From Clostridium aceticum (GTDB taxonomy: Bacteria; Bacillota; Clostridia; Peptostreptococcales; Natronincolaceae), in contig NZ_CP009687.1 of NCBI RefSeq assembly GCF_001042715.1, positions 1,541,418-1,605,417 of the forward strand: 64,000 nt of DNA. The letters are read 5' to 3'. Below the pieces are notes generated by a model. The model saw only the letters and a list, made by a program, of their open reading frames with translations, searched no databases and had not been told where the DNA came from. Numbering within the stretch: the stretch's first letter is position 1; each line of letters opens with the position of its first letter. The translations under genes were made by a program, and so were the position numbers. This document shows positions 7,553 through 16,766 of this stretch, in pieces.

Positions 7553-10500
7553 ATGGAGCTGATTAACAATAGATATAAAATTATAGAACCTTTAGAAAAA
7601 AGTCAAAAGCAGTATGTTGCAATAGACTTATTTAAAGGAGAACAAAAAATTTTACTATATATTATTGATGACAATAGGCTTAATAGGGGATTTATCAATT
7701 ATTGTATAAACTATTTCCATGAAATTTCTTCTCTAACTCATCCTAATATTCTTTCAATCTATCATTTTGATATTATAGAAACGATTGATGATCAACCTAC
7801 AAAAAAAGCAAAGTACTATTATACAACAGAGTATATTGATAGAGAAAAAAGCTTAAAAATGGAAGCGCCTTTTAGTCCAACCCAAATATTAGTACTATAT
7901 CGACAACTTTCTAAGGGGATAGAGTTTTTGCATTTTCATGGAATCATTTATAAGTTTCTTAGTTTAGATACACTGTTTATACAAGAAGATCAGGAAGGTC
8001 TTACAATAAAGCTTTTAGACTTAATTACCATTAAAAGAAAAGAGATTGAAAAGAAGTATAGCGGGCTTTCTAGTGACTCCTTTATAGCTCCAGAGGTTAT
8101 CTCCGACCTTACACTAGGAAACTATACGGATATTTATTCGCTAGGAAGAGTTTTGTGCTATTTTTATACATTAGAAATCATGAATTTTAATAAGTTGGTG
8201 CAAAATATTAATTGGTTTCATGGAAATTATGAAAAACGTTGGGAAGTAAACTTTTTTAAATTAATACAAAAAATGATTCGCACAGACCTGAATGACCGTC
8301 TTCATACGATTTATCAGGTAAATGAAGGAATTGTAAAGTTATATAACTTAGAAGAAAAATTAGAAAACCCAAAGCAATTAGAAAAATTAAATTTTAAAAC
8401 CCCTATAATAGGAAGGGATAAAGAGTTAAAGCAAATACTTTCTATACATACTATGGTGAAGGATCATCAAGGGGAAAGCTATAAAAATTTGGTGTTAATT
8501 CATGGTGGTGGAGGGATAGGAAAAACCAGACTAGTAAAAGAGGTTCTTTATAGAGTAAAGTTAGGGAAATACAAGACCTTTAGTACCAATATTTTATCAG
8601 AAGATCAAGACTTTTATAATGTAGTATCAAAAATTATAAGGCAGATGTTAAGTTTAGCTCCTTCAAACACTATAGAAAAGTATTATATTGAACTGCTTAG
8701 ATTGACGCCTGAAATCGGGATCAATAAGAAAATAGTTTATGACAAAGAACTATCAAAAGAAAAAGAAATATTAAGACTATATGATCGGGTCACTAATTTT
8801 ATTATAGATGTATCTTTAAAACACCCTATCACTATTGCTTTCGATGATTTGCATTTAGCAGATGCAACGATTCTCAAGTTTATAGATTATTTCCATAGCA
8901 TCAATATCATAAAAAAAGCTCCGGTGACAATGATTCTAACCTTCAACAAAGAAAGTCATGGTTATAAGGAGATAGAAGAATATATAAAAAAATGGATGAA
9001 GCGTCAGCATACCATAGATATCAAACTAGGAAGACTTACAGTTGAGGAAACAGCAAAACTAATAAAGCATATATTAGGCTGCAGCGAGGAGCCCTTGGAT
9101 TTTGCTACGGAGATGATGAAGGATACAGAGGGAAATCCTGGTGCTATAGAAGAACTACTAGAGGAACTGTATGCTCAAAACTTATTAACTGTAGACTACT
9201 ATAATGTGCATAAGGGATGTTTGTGGAGAGTTACGGAAGACGATTATTCAAAGATAAAGTTATCAACAAACTTTGATCAAGCACTTTTTAGACAAATAGA
9301 TGGAATCAATTATCTACAGAAAAAAGTACTAGAAATTGTAGCTGTCTTTAAAACTTCTGTATCTTTAGAAATTATTACGAAGCTTCTAGGAGATAGTGAA
9401 AATTATACTACTTATATCGATCGATTAGTAGAATTGAAAATTTTAGATGAAAAGTTAGAGGATTGGGGCTATGCCTATAGTTTTCATAGTAAGCAGTTAA
9501 AGTACCATATATACTATAATATTGATAAAGAAGAGAAAAGAAAGTTACATATTCTTATAAGCGAAATATTAGAGAAGTTGTATAAAAAAGAAGACAGAGA
9601 AAATAAAGAGGAACTCATTTATCACTTACTACAGTCCAATCAACGGGATAAAGCAATACATTACTGTATAGAAGCTGGAGATGGCATGAGTCGGTTGCGT
9701 ATCTATACAGAAGCATTGACTTTTTATGAAAATGCATATGCACTGCTAGAAGAAAATGACTCCAGAAAAGTAAAGATTTTAGTGAAACTAGGAAATACTT
9801 ACCAAAAGCAGAGTAAAAGTGAAAAGGCTATTGACTATTATAAAGAAGCGGTTTGCTTGGCTGAAGCAGAAGGCGCTCATAAAACATTGATAGACATAAA
9901 AAATAAGATAGGATATATTTATTTGTTAAAGAATCAATTAGAGGAAGCTATCAAATGTTTACAAGAAAGTATAGAGATGGCAGGAAAGCACTACTATTTT
10001 AGTGGTTCATTGGAGGCAGGGTATTTTCTAAGCAGGGCATATATAAATATGCGAAGAATCAAAAGTGCAGAATTGCTTTGTAATGCACATCTAAATTTAG
10101 CTTATAGCTATAATAACTTGGAATATATAGGCTTATTTTTAAGTCAAAAGGGTGTTATTGAACATTTAAAAAGTGATGCGTTAAAAGCAATTGGCTTTTT
10201 TAAAGAAAGCATACGCTACTTTGAGCAGGATGGGAAAACCCAAGAAATCGCTGGAACATTAAACAATATAGGAAATGTTTTTGTAGAACATTTTCAAAAT
10301 AGCGGGAATGCTAGGAAGTATTACGAAAGAGCACTAAAAATTGCTCAACAGTATAATGACTTTGAAATGATGATAAAAATCTATAATGGTATAGCTATTT
10401 CCTATATGTTAGAGGAAGAATATCAAAAAGCAATAGAATTATTAAATAAAAACGCTGCTTTCTGTATAAATTTTCCAGACCATGCCAATAGATTTCCTTT

Positions 10501-12949
10501 GTATATCTACTTTGCCCAGTGTTATCTGCATATTGCAGAATATAGTAAAGCCTATAGTTATTTACTAAAAGCAAAAGAAGAACTGAGATCCTATCCAGAG
10601 GAAATTTTATACTTTGAAATGTACTATGAGGTAGAGGCACAACTATATATGGTCATAGGGGCATATGAGGAAGCCTTAGATAGTACTACTGCTTTTTTTC
10701 AGAAGTTTGAGAGATCTCATCTCAAAAGACAGTTAAAAATGAAAATGATTAATTTTTTTTCTTCTTATTATCTTAATCAAGAAGTTAATGATGAAGTATT
10801 GCTTGATCTAATAGAAGCGTATAAGCAAACTTTTTATATAAAAGACATAAAAGAGCTTTTGTTTTACTCCTCCTTATACTACTTCAATAAAAAAGATCTT
10901 GCTAAAGCACGAAAACTACAGCAAAAAGAGGATGAGCTGAAGACAGTTATTCATATGCAACACTCTTTTTTAAAGGATACCTACATAAAAGCACTATTAA
11001 CAGAGTGTCCGAAAGAAAAAATAAAACTTTTAGAGAATATAGTGCTTAAAAAATCTTTAGATGATTGTAAGGAGTTAAAATGGAGGTTTTATAGTGAATT
11101 AGGAAGAGCTTATTATGTGTTGAAGGACTACTATTACGCTGTATACTACTATTTAAAGGCGTTATATACCATAAAGACGATATTTTTGAAGGTGCCAGAG
11201 GAACTTAAAGAAAAATATTTATTAGATGAAGAAAAGTATGGTATAAAAAGAAAGTTAGCTATTATAGAAGCCTCTATAAAAAAACAATCTAAGCCTGATT
11301 TAAAGAATGATAAAATTGACATGGAAAGTTACTTTAAAATAGGTCATCTACAGGAACTATTTAAAAATCCCGATTTTTATAGGTATGCCGCGGAAGAATA
11401 TGAAAAAAACTTTCCAGTAGGTATTGATAATATAGAAGAATTATTAAGTCAACTTGTATATCATACAAAACAAAATTTAGATTTATTGTTGAAATTAGCG
11501 GCAAAAAAAGTATTAGCTAAAAAGGCGATGTTGATTAGTGCGTATAATCAGCAAGAAGAAGTTGTAAGTTTTGGAGAAAAAGTTGATATAGAGAAAGTAG
11601 CTCATATCTTTGAAAGTGTTTCTAAAAAACAAGATGGATTATTTATTGATAATATTAAAAACTTTATAGAAAATGATAAGGAATTTCTTCACTACGAGAG
11701 AAAAACATTTATTTGTTTGCCTATCTTTCAGAAGGGAGAGCAAAATAAAAGAGTAGAAAATGATTTAAGAGAAGAAAAAGTAAAAAAAATATTAGGTTAC
11801 TTATATATGGAAACCGATGAAGTATTTCACAACTTTACTTTAGAAGGGTACAAGACTTGTGAAAAACTCTTACCCTTGGCTTCAATTTTATTAGACAATT
11901 ATTATTTAAAAATCTCTTCTTTTGTGGATAAGTTGACTGGAGTATATACTAGAAAGTATTTCGAGCATATGTTGCTAGAAGAGATGGAGAAGGTAAAGAA
12001 TCAAGGAGGTACTTTTTCTATCATCATGTGCGACATCGATCATTTTAAAAAAATAAATGATACCTATGGTCACCAACGAGGAGACTTCATACTAACAAAG
12101 GTAGGAAAAGTGCTTATAGAAAATGTCCGTAAAACAGATCTGGTGGGGAGGTATGGAGGAGAAGAATTTATCATAATGCTACCAGATACTACAAAAAAAC
12201 AAGCCTATAAAGTAGCGGAAAAGATAAGAAAAGAAATTGAAGTATTAGAGATACTGGAGAATAAGGATAAGATTACTTTAAGTTTTGGTATTGCTTCTTA
12301 TATGGAGGAAGGTTTGAACAAAGAAGATATTATTGAAAAGGCTGATCAAGCTTTATATGCTGCTAAAGAAAAAGGACGTAATCAAACAGTAATTTGGGAA
12401 GTAGGCATAGGATTTATAGACAAAAGAATTGACAAGCTAGCCGGGATTGTTAAGGGGAATATTGTAGAAGATCAGCGAAATGTTTTGGTGCTTATGGAGG
12501 CAATAGAGTTAATAGGAAGTACTGAAGAAAATACAAGTAAAATATCTACTTTATTGGGAAGGTTGATAGAAACACTAGAAGCAGAGGAAGGTATTTTATT
12601 TAAGGTGAAAAAATCAAAAATAACAGGGTGTTTTGGTAGAAGGCGCTTTAACAGTGGATGGGTAGATGATATTAGTTATAATAAAGATTTAATAAAGAAA
12701 GTACTGTCTACGGGAAAAGGAGAATATCTGATTGATTGGCAGGACATAAAAACTACCAATGCCTTAACGGGGACGCCAAATTGGAAGTCCATTATTATAA
12801 CACCTACTTTATTTTGCGGAGAAATAACTGGTATCTTGTATCTTTCGGTACCCTTGATGGAGAAGGAGTTTGATTTTCAACTTTATAACCTTGCAAAAGC
12901 AGCTAGTAGTATCATTGCACCTATACTAAATAGCATAGATATAGAATAA
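7553..12949 (+). CDS. Giant signalling protein: pseudokinase, AAA ATPase, TPR, GAF, GGDEF, GAF
   Basis: 1798 residues. (1) 1-275: protein-kinase fold lacking the Gly-rich loop and the beta3 lysine. The HRD region reads YKFLSLDT (~133-140) and DFG reads DLI, yet APEV and DIYSLG are kept, so it is probably a pseudokinase. (2) ~285-640: STAND/MalT-like ATPase with Walker A GGGGIGKT (~316) and Walker B ITIAFDD. (3) ~690-1240: TPR-like helices. (4) ~1290-1450: GAF-like. (5) ~1470-1620: GGDEF domain with intact GGEEF (~1535-1539) and an RKTD inhibitory I-site five residues before it, predicting an active, feedback-inhibited diguanylate cyclase. (6) 1640-1798: a second GAF. No membrane segment. It should make c-di-GMP in response to unknown cues. 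Architecture is seen; function is inferred. Confidence 0.85.
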   Translation: MELINNRYKIIEPLEKSQKQYVAIDLFKGEQKILLYIIDDNRLNRGFINYCINYFHEISSLTHPNILSIYHFDIIETIDDQPTKKAKYYYTTEYIDREKSLKMEAPFSPTQILVLYRQLSKGIEFLHFHGIIYKFLSLDTLFIQEDQEGLTIKLLDLITIKRKEIEKKYSGLSSDSFIAPEVISDLTLGNYTDIYSLGRVLCYFYTLEIMNFNKLVQNINWFHGNYEKRWEVNFFKLIQKMIRTDLNDRLHTIYQVNEGIVKLYNLEEKLENPKQLEKLNFKTPIIGRDKELKQILSIHTMVKDHQGESYKNLVLIHGGGGIGKTRLVKEVLYRVKLGKYKTFSTNILSEDQDFYNVVSKIIRQMLSLAPSNTIEKYYIELLRLTPEIGINKKIVYDKELSKEKEILRLYDRVTNFIIDVSLKHPITIAFDDLHLADATILKFIDYFHSINIIKKAPVTMILTFNKESHGYKEIEEYIKKWMKRQHTIDIKLGRLTVEETAKLIKHILGCSEEPLDFATEMMKDTEGNPGAIEELLEELYAQNLLTVDYYNVHKGCLWRVTEDDYSKIKLSTNFDQALFRQIDGINYLQKKVLEIVAVFKTSVSLEIITKLLGDSENYTTYIDRLVELKILDEKLEDWGYAYSFHSKQLKYHIYYNIDKEEKRKLHILISEILEKLYKKEDRENKEELIYHLLQSNQRDKAIHYCIEAGDGMSRLRIYTEALTFYENAYALLEENDSRKVKILVKLGNTYQKQSKSEKAIDYYKEAVCLAEAEGAHKTLIDIKNKIGYIYLLKNQLEEAIKCLQESIEMAGKHYYFSGSLEAGYFLSRAYINMRRIKSAELLCNAHLNLAYSYNNLEYIGLFLSQKGVIEHLKSDALKAIGFFKESIRYFEQDGKTQEIAGTLNNIGNVFVEHFQNSGNARKYYERALKIAQQYNDFEMMIKIYNGIAISYMLEEEYQKAIELLNKNAAFCINFPDHANRFPLYIYFAQCYLHIAEYSKAYSYLLKAKEELRSYPEEILYFEMYYEVEAQLYMVIGAYEEALDSTTAFFQKFERSHLKRQLKMKMINFFSSYYLNQEVNDEVLLDLIEAYKQTFYIKDIKELLFYSSLYYFNKKDLAKARKLQQKEDELKTVIHMQHSFLKDTYIKALLTECPKEKIKLLENIVLKKSLDDCKELKWRFYSELGRAYYVLKDYYYAVYYYLKALYTIKTIFLKVPEELKEKYLLDEEKYGIKRKLAIIEASIKKQSKPDLKNDKIDMESYFKIGHLQELFKNPDFYRYAAEEYEKNFPVGIDNIEELLSQLVYHTKQNLDLLLKLAAKKVLAKKAMLISAYNQQEEVVSFGEKVDIEKVAHIFESVSKKQDGLFIDNIKNFIENDKEFLHYERKTFICLPIFQKGEQNKRVENDLREEKVKKILGYLYMETDEVFHNFTLEGYKTCEKLLPLASILLDNYYLKISSFVDKLTGVYTRKYFEHMLLEEMEKVKNQGGTFSIIMCDIDHFKKINDTYGHQRGDFILTKVGKVLIENVRKTDLVGRYGGEEFIIMLPDTTKKQAYKVAEKIRKEIEVLEILENKDKITLSFGIASYMEEGLNKEDIIEKADQALYAAKEKGRNQTVIWEVGIGFIDKRIDKLAGIVKGNIVEDQRNVLVLMEAIELIGSTEENTSKISTLLGRLIETLEAEEGILFKVKKSKITGCFGRRRFNSGWVDDISYNKDLIKKVLSTGKGEYLIDWQDIKTTNALTGTPNWKSIIITPTLFCGEITGILYLSVPLMEKEFDFQLYNLAKAASSIIAPILNSIDIE

Positions 12950-13013
12950 TATCTTTTATAAACTCAAATAATAACAATGATGTTATTGAATTTTTAGGAG
13001 GTATCTATAAAAA

Positions 13014-13256
13014 ATGAAGAAAAAAATTGCTGTTGAAGATGGGTTAGCGGATGTGAGGAATTATTTACAGGAAAAAGGTTATGAAGTCGAAGGTTTAAAA
13101 AATGATAATCTAAACAACTATGATGCAATTATTGTAACTGGTCAGGATAGCAATGTGTTAGGCATGGAAAATGCCGTGACAAAGTCTCCAATCATTTCAG
13201 CAAGGGGCCAGTCAGCAGAAGAAATATATCAGCAACTTCAAAATAGAATAAAATAA
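13014..13256 (+). CDS. ykuS: UPF0180 family protein (YkuS)
   Basis: An 80-residue protein matching the UPF0180 (YkuS) pattern: a KIAVEDGLADVRNYLQEKGY start, a Rossmann-like alternation, the signature VTGQDSNVLGMEN, then ISARGQSAEEI. Function is unknown in the family. AGGAGG lies 11 bases before the ATG. It follows the large signalling gene by 64 bp and ends at a strong terminator, so it may be the tail of that transcript. Confidence 0.9.
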   Translation: MKKKIAVEDGLADVRNYLQEKGYEVEGLKNDNLNNYDAIIVTGQDSNVLGMENAVTKSPIISARGQSAEEIYQQLQNRIK

Positions 13257-13263
13257 AACTAAA

Positions 13264-13289
13264 AACCCTGTAGAATTACAGGGTTTTTT
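13264..13289 (+). terminator. Terminator after ykuS
   Basis: AACCCTGTA-GAAT-TACAGGGTT followed by TTTT; perfect stem. Confidence 0.9.
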
Positions 13290-13383
13290 GATAGCATAGA
13301 AAGAACATATTGTTTATATAATCAAGTACAACTGCATAACTTTAGCGAATTAAAAAGTTAGACTGCTAAATAAATTGGAAGAG

Positions 13384-13412
13384 TTGCAAAAAAATTGTAA
13401 AAAAAGTATAAT
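13384..13412 (+). promoter_or_regulatory. hutH promoter
   Basis: TTGCAA (13384-13389), a 17-base spacer, TATAAT (13407-13412), about 70 bases upstream of the hutH start. No clear operator palindrome is seen between it and the gene. Confidence 0.7.
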
Positions 13413-13482
13413 ATAAGTAGAATAAATCTTTTTTATAAGCATCATTATATTTATATAATTCTAGCATAAAGGAGTGAGTAGA

Positions 13483-15006
13483 TTGGCTACAGTTTTGATT
13501 GATGGAAACAGTTTAACACTAGAAGCTATTGTTGAGGTGGCAAGAAACTATTATGAAGTAGATTTAACACCCATGGCAATTGAAAAAATAAATAAAACAA
13601 GAGGACTAGTAGATCATTTTGTAGAAAGTGAAAAAATTGTATATGGTATCACTACAGGCTTTGGAAAGTTTAGTGATGTTGCTATTTCTAAAGATGAAAC
13701 AGCAGAACTTCAGAGAAACTTAATTATTAGTCATGCTTGCGGTGTAGGAAAACCTTTAGAAGAAGAAATCGTTAGGGGGATCATGCTATTAAGAGCCAAT
13801 GCTTTAGCTAAAGGTCATTCTGGAATTCGCTTAAGCACCATAAAAACTCTGATAGAAATGTTAAACAAAAGAGTACACCCTATTATCCCTGAAAAAGGGT
13901 CTTTAGGAGCTAGCGGAGACTTAACTCCTCTATCTCATATGGTATTAGTAATGATTGGAGAAGGGGAAGCACTATATAATGGAAAGAAAATGACCGGGAA
14001 AGAGGCCATGGAGGCAGCCGGTATACCAACGATTCAGCTAACCTCCAAAGAAGGATTAGCCCTTATCAATGGAACGCAGGTAATGACGGCAATAGGTGCT
14101 TTAACCATATATGATTGTAAACAATTATTAAAACTTGCAGATATTGCAGCAGCCCTTACTGTGGAAGCACAAAGAGGAATTGTTGACGCTTATGACTGGA
14201 AGCTTCATCATGTAAGACCTCATTTAGGACAACAGCAAACTGCGAAAAATTTATTGAGTTTATTACAAGGTAGTACCTATACCACAAGACAAGGAGAAAT
14301 AAGGGTACAAGATGCCTATACTTTAAGGTGTATTCCTCAGATTCATGGAGCTAGTAGAGATGCCTTTGCCTATGTAGAGTCAAAAGTCAACATAGAAATC
14401 AACGCTGCTACAGATAATCCATTAATTTTCCCTGATGAAGAGGAAGTAATATCTGGAGGAAATTTTCATGGTCAACCAATGGCACTACCTTTTGATTTTC
14501 TAGGCATAGCTATTGCAGAACTTGCTAATGTTTCTGAAAGGAGAATAGAAAGGTTAGTAAACCCTCAATTAAGTGGATTGCCAGCCTTTTTAACAGCAAA
14601 AGGAGGGCTGCATTCAGGTTTTATGATTGTTCAATATGCAGCAGCAGCTTTGGTGTCTGAAAACAAAGTATTAGCACATCCTGCCAGCGTAGATTCTATC
14701 CCATCTTCTGCAAATCAAGAGGATCATGTTTCTATGGGAACCATTGCTGCAAGAAAAGCCAGAGAGATCTACCATAACACTGTAAATGTTTTAGCTGTTG
14801 AGTTGATGGCAGCAGCTCAAGGGATAGATTTTTATAAAGACTTTACACTTGGAAAAGGAACTAGAGAAGCCTACGAATTGATAAGAAAGAATATATCTAC
14901 GCTTCAAGAGGATCGAGTGATGTATGTGGATATTAATAAAAGTGCAGAACTAATAACAAGTCATCAAATTGTTGAAGCAGTTGAAAAACATGTAGAATTA
15001 TACTAA
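13483..15006 (+). CDS. hutH: Histidine ammonia-lyase
   Basis: 507 residues from TTG 13483, a normal length for HutH. It deaminates L-histidine to trans-urocanate. The Ala-Ser-Gly triad that cyclises into the MIO cofactor is at residues ~142-144 in GSLGASGDLTPLSH. The GTTGFG-type motif (YGITTGFGKFSDV), NGTQVM and the SANQEDHVSMG loop are present. AAAGGAG ends 8 bases before the TTG. A GTG at 13474 lies inside that ribosome site and is rejected. No hutU, hutI or hutG accompanies it, so urocanate must be handled by genes elsewhere or is the end product. Own promoter and terminator make it a single-gene unit. Confidence 0.95.
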   Translation: MATVLIDGNSLTLEAIVEVARNYYEVDLTPMAIEKINKTRGLVDHFVESEKIVYGITTGFGKFSDVAISKDETAELQRNLIISHACGVGKPLEEEIVRGIMLLRANALAKGHSGIRLSTIKTLIEMLNKRVHPIIPEKGSLGASGDLTPLSHMVLVMIGEGEALYNGKKMTGKEAMEAAGIPTIQLTSKEGLALINGTQVMTAIGALTIYDCKQLLKLADIAAALTVEAQRGIVDAYDWKLHHVRPHLGQQQTAKNLLSLLQGSTYTTRQGEIRVQDAYTLRCIPQIHGASRDAFAYVESKVNIEINAATDNPLIFPDEEEVISGGNFHGQPMALPFDFLGIAIAELANVSERRIERLVNPQLSGLPAFLTAKGGLHSGFMIVQYAAAALVSENKVLAHPASVDSIPSSANQEDHVSMGTIAARKAREIYHNTVNVLAVELMAAAQGIDFYKDFTLGKGTREAYELIRKNISTLQEDRVMYVDINKSAELITSHQIVEAVEKHVELY

Positions 15007-15037
15007 AAAAAATGAGAGGACATTCCTCTCATTTTTT
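15007..15037. terminator. Bidirectional terminator between hutH and the 94-aa gene
   Basis: ATGAGAGG-ACATT-CCTCTCAT with an A run before and a T run after, so it can stop both hutH (plus) and the convergent minus-strand gene. Confidence 0.9.
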
Positions 15038-15320
15038 AGTATTGATCCAAAATTTCTAAAATCTTATCTAGTTTAGCCTTCTGCTCTTCATCTAAAAAAG
15101 GCAGCATTTGGTCAATGATTTCTTGTTGATTAGGAATGATGTCCTTAAGTCGCCCTAGCTCTCTTAGTATTTCTTCTTCAGATTTTTGACTATATTGATT
15201 AAAAATGTTAAGTGCTTTTTGATAATCTTCTTCAGAAATCATATTTTTAACTTCCTCGAGCTTTGAATAGTCTCCTTTTTTAGCAGCTTCAAGAAGCTCA
15301 TTTAATTTTTTTTGATCCAT
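15036..15320 (-). CDS. Small charged helical protein of unknown function (94 aa)
   Basis: 94 residues, no signal or membrane segment, rich in Lys and Glu, almost certainly helical. AGGAGGGAGA precedes the ATG by 5 bases. Its C-terminal part (QMLPFLDEEQKAKLDKILEI) resembles a block in the neighbouring divergent 278-aa protein (VISPYIEPQQRDSLMKMMQI), so the two may share a repeated helical module and function together. Family not recognised. Confidence 0.75.
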   Translation of the reverse strand: MDQKKLNELLEAAKKGDYSKLEEVKNMISEEDYQKALNIFNQYSQKSEEEILRELGRLKDIIPNQQEIIDQMLPFLDEEQKAKLDKILEILDQY

Positions 15321-15509
15321 TATTCTCCCTCCTGATTTTTATGGATTGACTTTGCCATACCAATTTTTCTATCTATATAAACTATGCATATAAGACTGTT
15401 TTTGCCACTAATATCATAGGAATTTTATTAAAACCGTTTAAAATCTTAATAATTTTATAAGCAGTGAATATATATTAATATTAGAATGAATATAATGAGG
15501 AGGTAGAGG

Positions 15510-16346
15510 ATGGAAAAGTCGAATAATAGGGAGAAGATAAATCTTACACTAAGTGAAGGACATATAAAACTTTTAGGTCTGATGTTTTTATTTTTTTTAT
15601 TAACTTCTACAAAAAAAGCTACCAACAAATTTAGCTTGACGGAACTGAATGATATAGAATTAGAAAAAAAGTGTAGACTACTTAATAGAATTAAAGGGTA
15701 TATGAATAAAGAAGAACAGTATATTGTTCATAGGGCAGAAGTGATCTTGCAAATTCTTAGCAAAGTAAAACTATTAACGGAGTCACCACAGTTACATAGC
15801 GCCGAAGTAGCATACCACTCCCTAAGCCTGGAGGAAAGAAAGAGAAATATGCTACTGGACCTAAGTAAGCATATGCAGGGAGATCACAGAGAAATCATTC
15901 ATACAGTGATTGATTTGGATATGAAAACAAGAAATATCGAAAAAAAATTACGGGAGTTAGGTGAGCTTAGCCAGAGTGGTATGAACCTTCAAAGTGTCGA
16001 AAAGTTTATAGATATAGTAGAGCCTTTATTGGAAGGAGAAATGAAGGATAAAACAAAGGATATTAAAAAGATTACTAGTGTTTTTAAGGTGATAAAATCT
16101 TTGGATGAAAAGGGCACTTTAAACGAAGAAGATCTGATTCATGTGATTTCTCCTTATATAGAACCACAGCAGAGAGATTCTTTAATGAAAATGATGCAAA
16201 TTGCTAAAGCGGTTAGCGGTAGTTTGAATAATCCTCCTTCTAATGAAAAAGCAGCTTCTTCCCCAGAGGAAGAGAAAAAATTAGAAGGTTCTCTTTCAGA
16301 GGAAGAAGATTCCAAGGAAGAAGAAAATAAAGTAATAGATAGCTAA
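15510..16346 (+). CDS. Membrane-anchored coiled-coil protein of unknown function (278 aa)
   Basis: One hydrophobic segment near the N terminus (residues ~20-36, HIKLLGLMFLFFLLTS) is followed by a long helical, charged region and a Ser/Glu-rich acidic tail (~240-278). The hydrophobic segment is short and followed by KK, so the bulk could be on either side. AGGAGG lies 9 bases before the ATG. Clostridial genomes carry such unknown proteins, but I cannot name a family. The block near residues 210-232 matches the C terminus of the divergent 94-aa neighbour, suggesting a pair sharing the 190-bp intergenic control region. Confidence 0.7.
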   Translation: MEKSNNREKINLTLSEGHIKLLGLMFLFFLLTSTKKATNKFSLTELNDIELEKKCRLLNRIKGYMNKEEQYIVHRAEVILQILSKVKLLTESPQLHSAEVAYHSLSLEERKRNMLLDLSKHMQGDHREIIHTVIDLDMKTRNIEKKLRELGELSQSGMNLQSVEKFIDIVEPLLEGEMKDKTKDIKKITSVFKVIKSLDEKGTLNEEDLIHVISPYIEPQQRDSLMKMMQIAKAVSGSLNNPPSNEKAASSPEEEKKLEGSLSEEEDSKEEENKVIDS

Positions 16347-16417
16347 TAGGCTTTAAAGAATAAAGAATTTGTGATATATTGTTACTAGCGAAAAATTGTT
16401 AAGGAGCTGTTTTATTC

Positions 16418-16588
16418 ATGTTATCAAAAGAAAAAATCCAAAGAATTAATGAATTAGCGAAACTTTCGAAGGCAAGAGGCCTTAGTTTAGAGGAAAAAAA
16501 GGAACAAGATGATTTAAGAAAAGAATATATAGAAGTTTTTAGAAAATCCTTTAGGAAACAATTGGATTCTATAGAAATCGTAGATTGA
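16418..16588 (+). CDS. UPF0291 / DUF896 family small protein (YnzC-like)
   Basis: A 56-residue protein. The pattern KIQRINELAKLSKARGL, LEEKKEQDDLRKEYI, then FRKSFRKQLDSIEIVD is diagnostic of UPF0291 (B. subtilis YnzC/YneX), small two-helix proteins of unknown role found across Firmicutes. AAGGAG lies about 11 bases before the ATG. It is shorter than the ~77-residue Bacillus form because the disordered tail is absent, as is usual in Clostridia. Confidence 0.85.
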   Translation: MLSKEKIQRINELAKLSKARGLSLEEKKEQDDLRKEYIEVFRKSFRKQLDSIEIVD

Positions 16589-16589
16589 A

Positions 16590-16663
16590 ATTTAGTGTCT
16601 CTTCAACAACAAGCTACAACATATTGTAGAATGTAGGATGGATAAAAAAAAATGACACTAAAT
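16590..16663. repeat. Inverted repeat with nested hairpin downstream of the YnzC-like gene
   Basis: ATTTAGTGTC (16590-16599) pairs perfectly with GACACTAAAT (16654-16663). Between them CTACAA-CATA-TTGTAG (16614-16629) forms a second hairpin. No T run follows directly. It may be an mRNA 3' structure, a small RNA or a short palindromic element; no second copy was noticed here. Confidence 0.6.
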
Positions 16664-16709
16664 GTTGAACGTTTTTTAGTGACTTGTACCAAAATAAACT
16701 AAATTTTTT

Positions 16710-16761
16710 AATCCTCCTTCTTTATAATGAGTATTAATTATTGAACAAAAGAAGGGGGATT
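16710..16761 (+). promoter_or_regulatory. 14-bp hairpin sequestering a ribosome binding site
   Basis: AATCCTCCTTCTTT (16710-16723) can pair over its whole length (one U-G pair) with AAAGAAGGGGGATT (16748-16761), which contains the only Shine-Dalgarno sequence of the following GTG-start gene. The loop is 24 nt and holds a TATAAT at 16723-16728. If the transcript starts upstream, translation would be shut until the stem opens. If it starts from that TATAAT, the stem cannot form. Confidence 0.6.
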
Positions 16762-16766
16762 CAATT

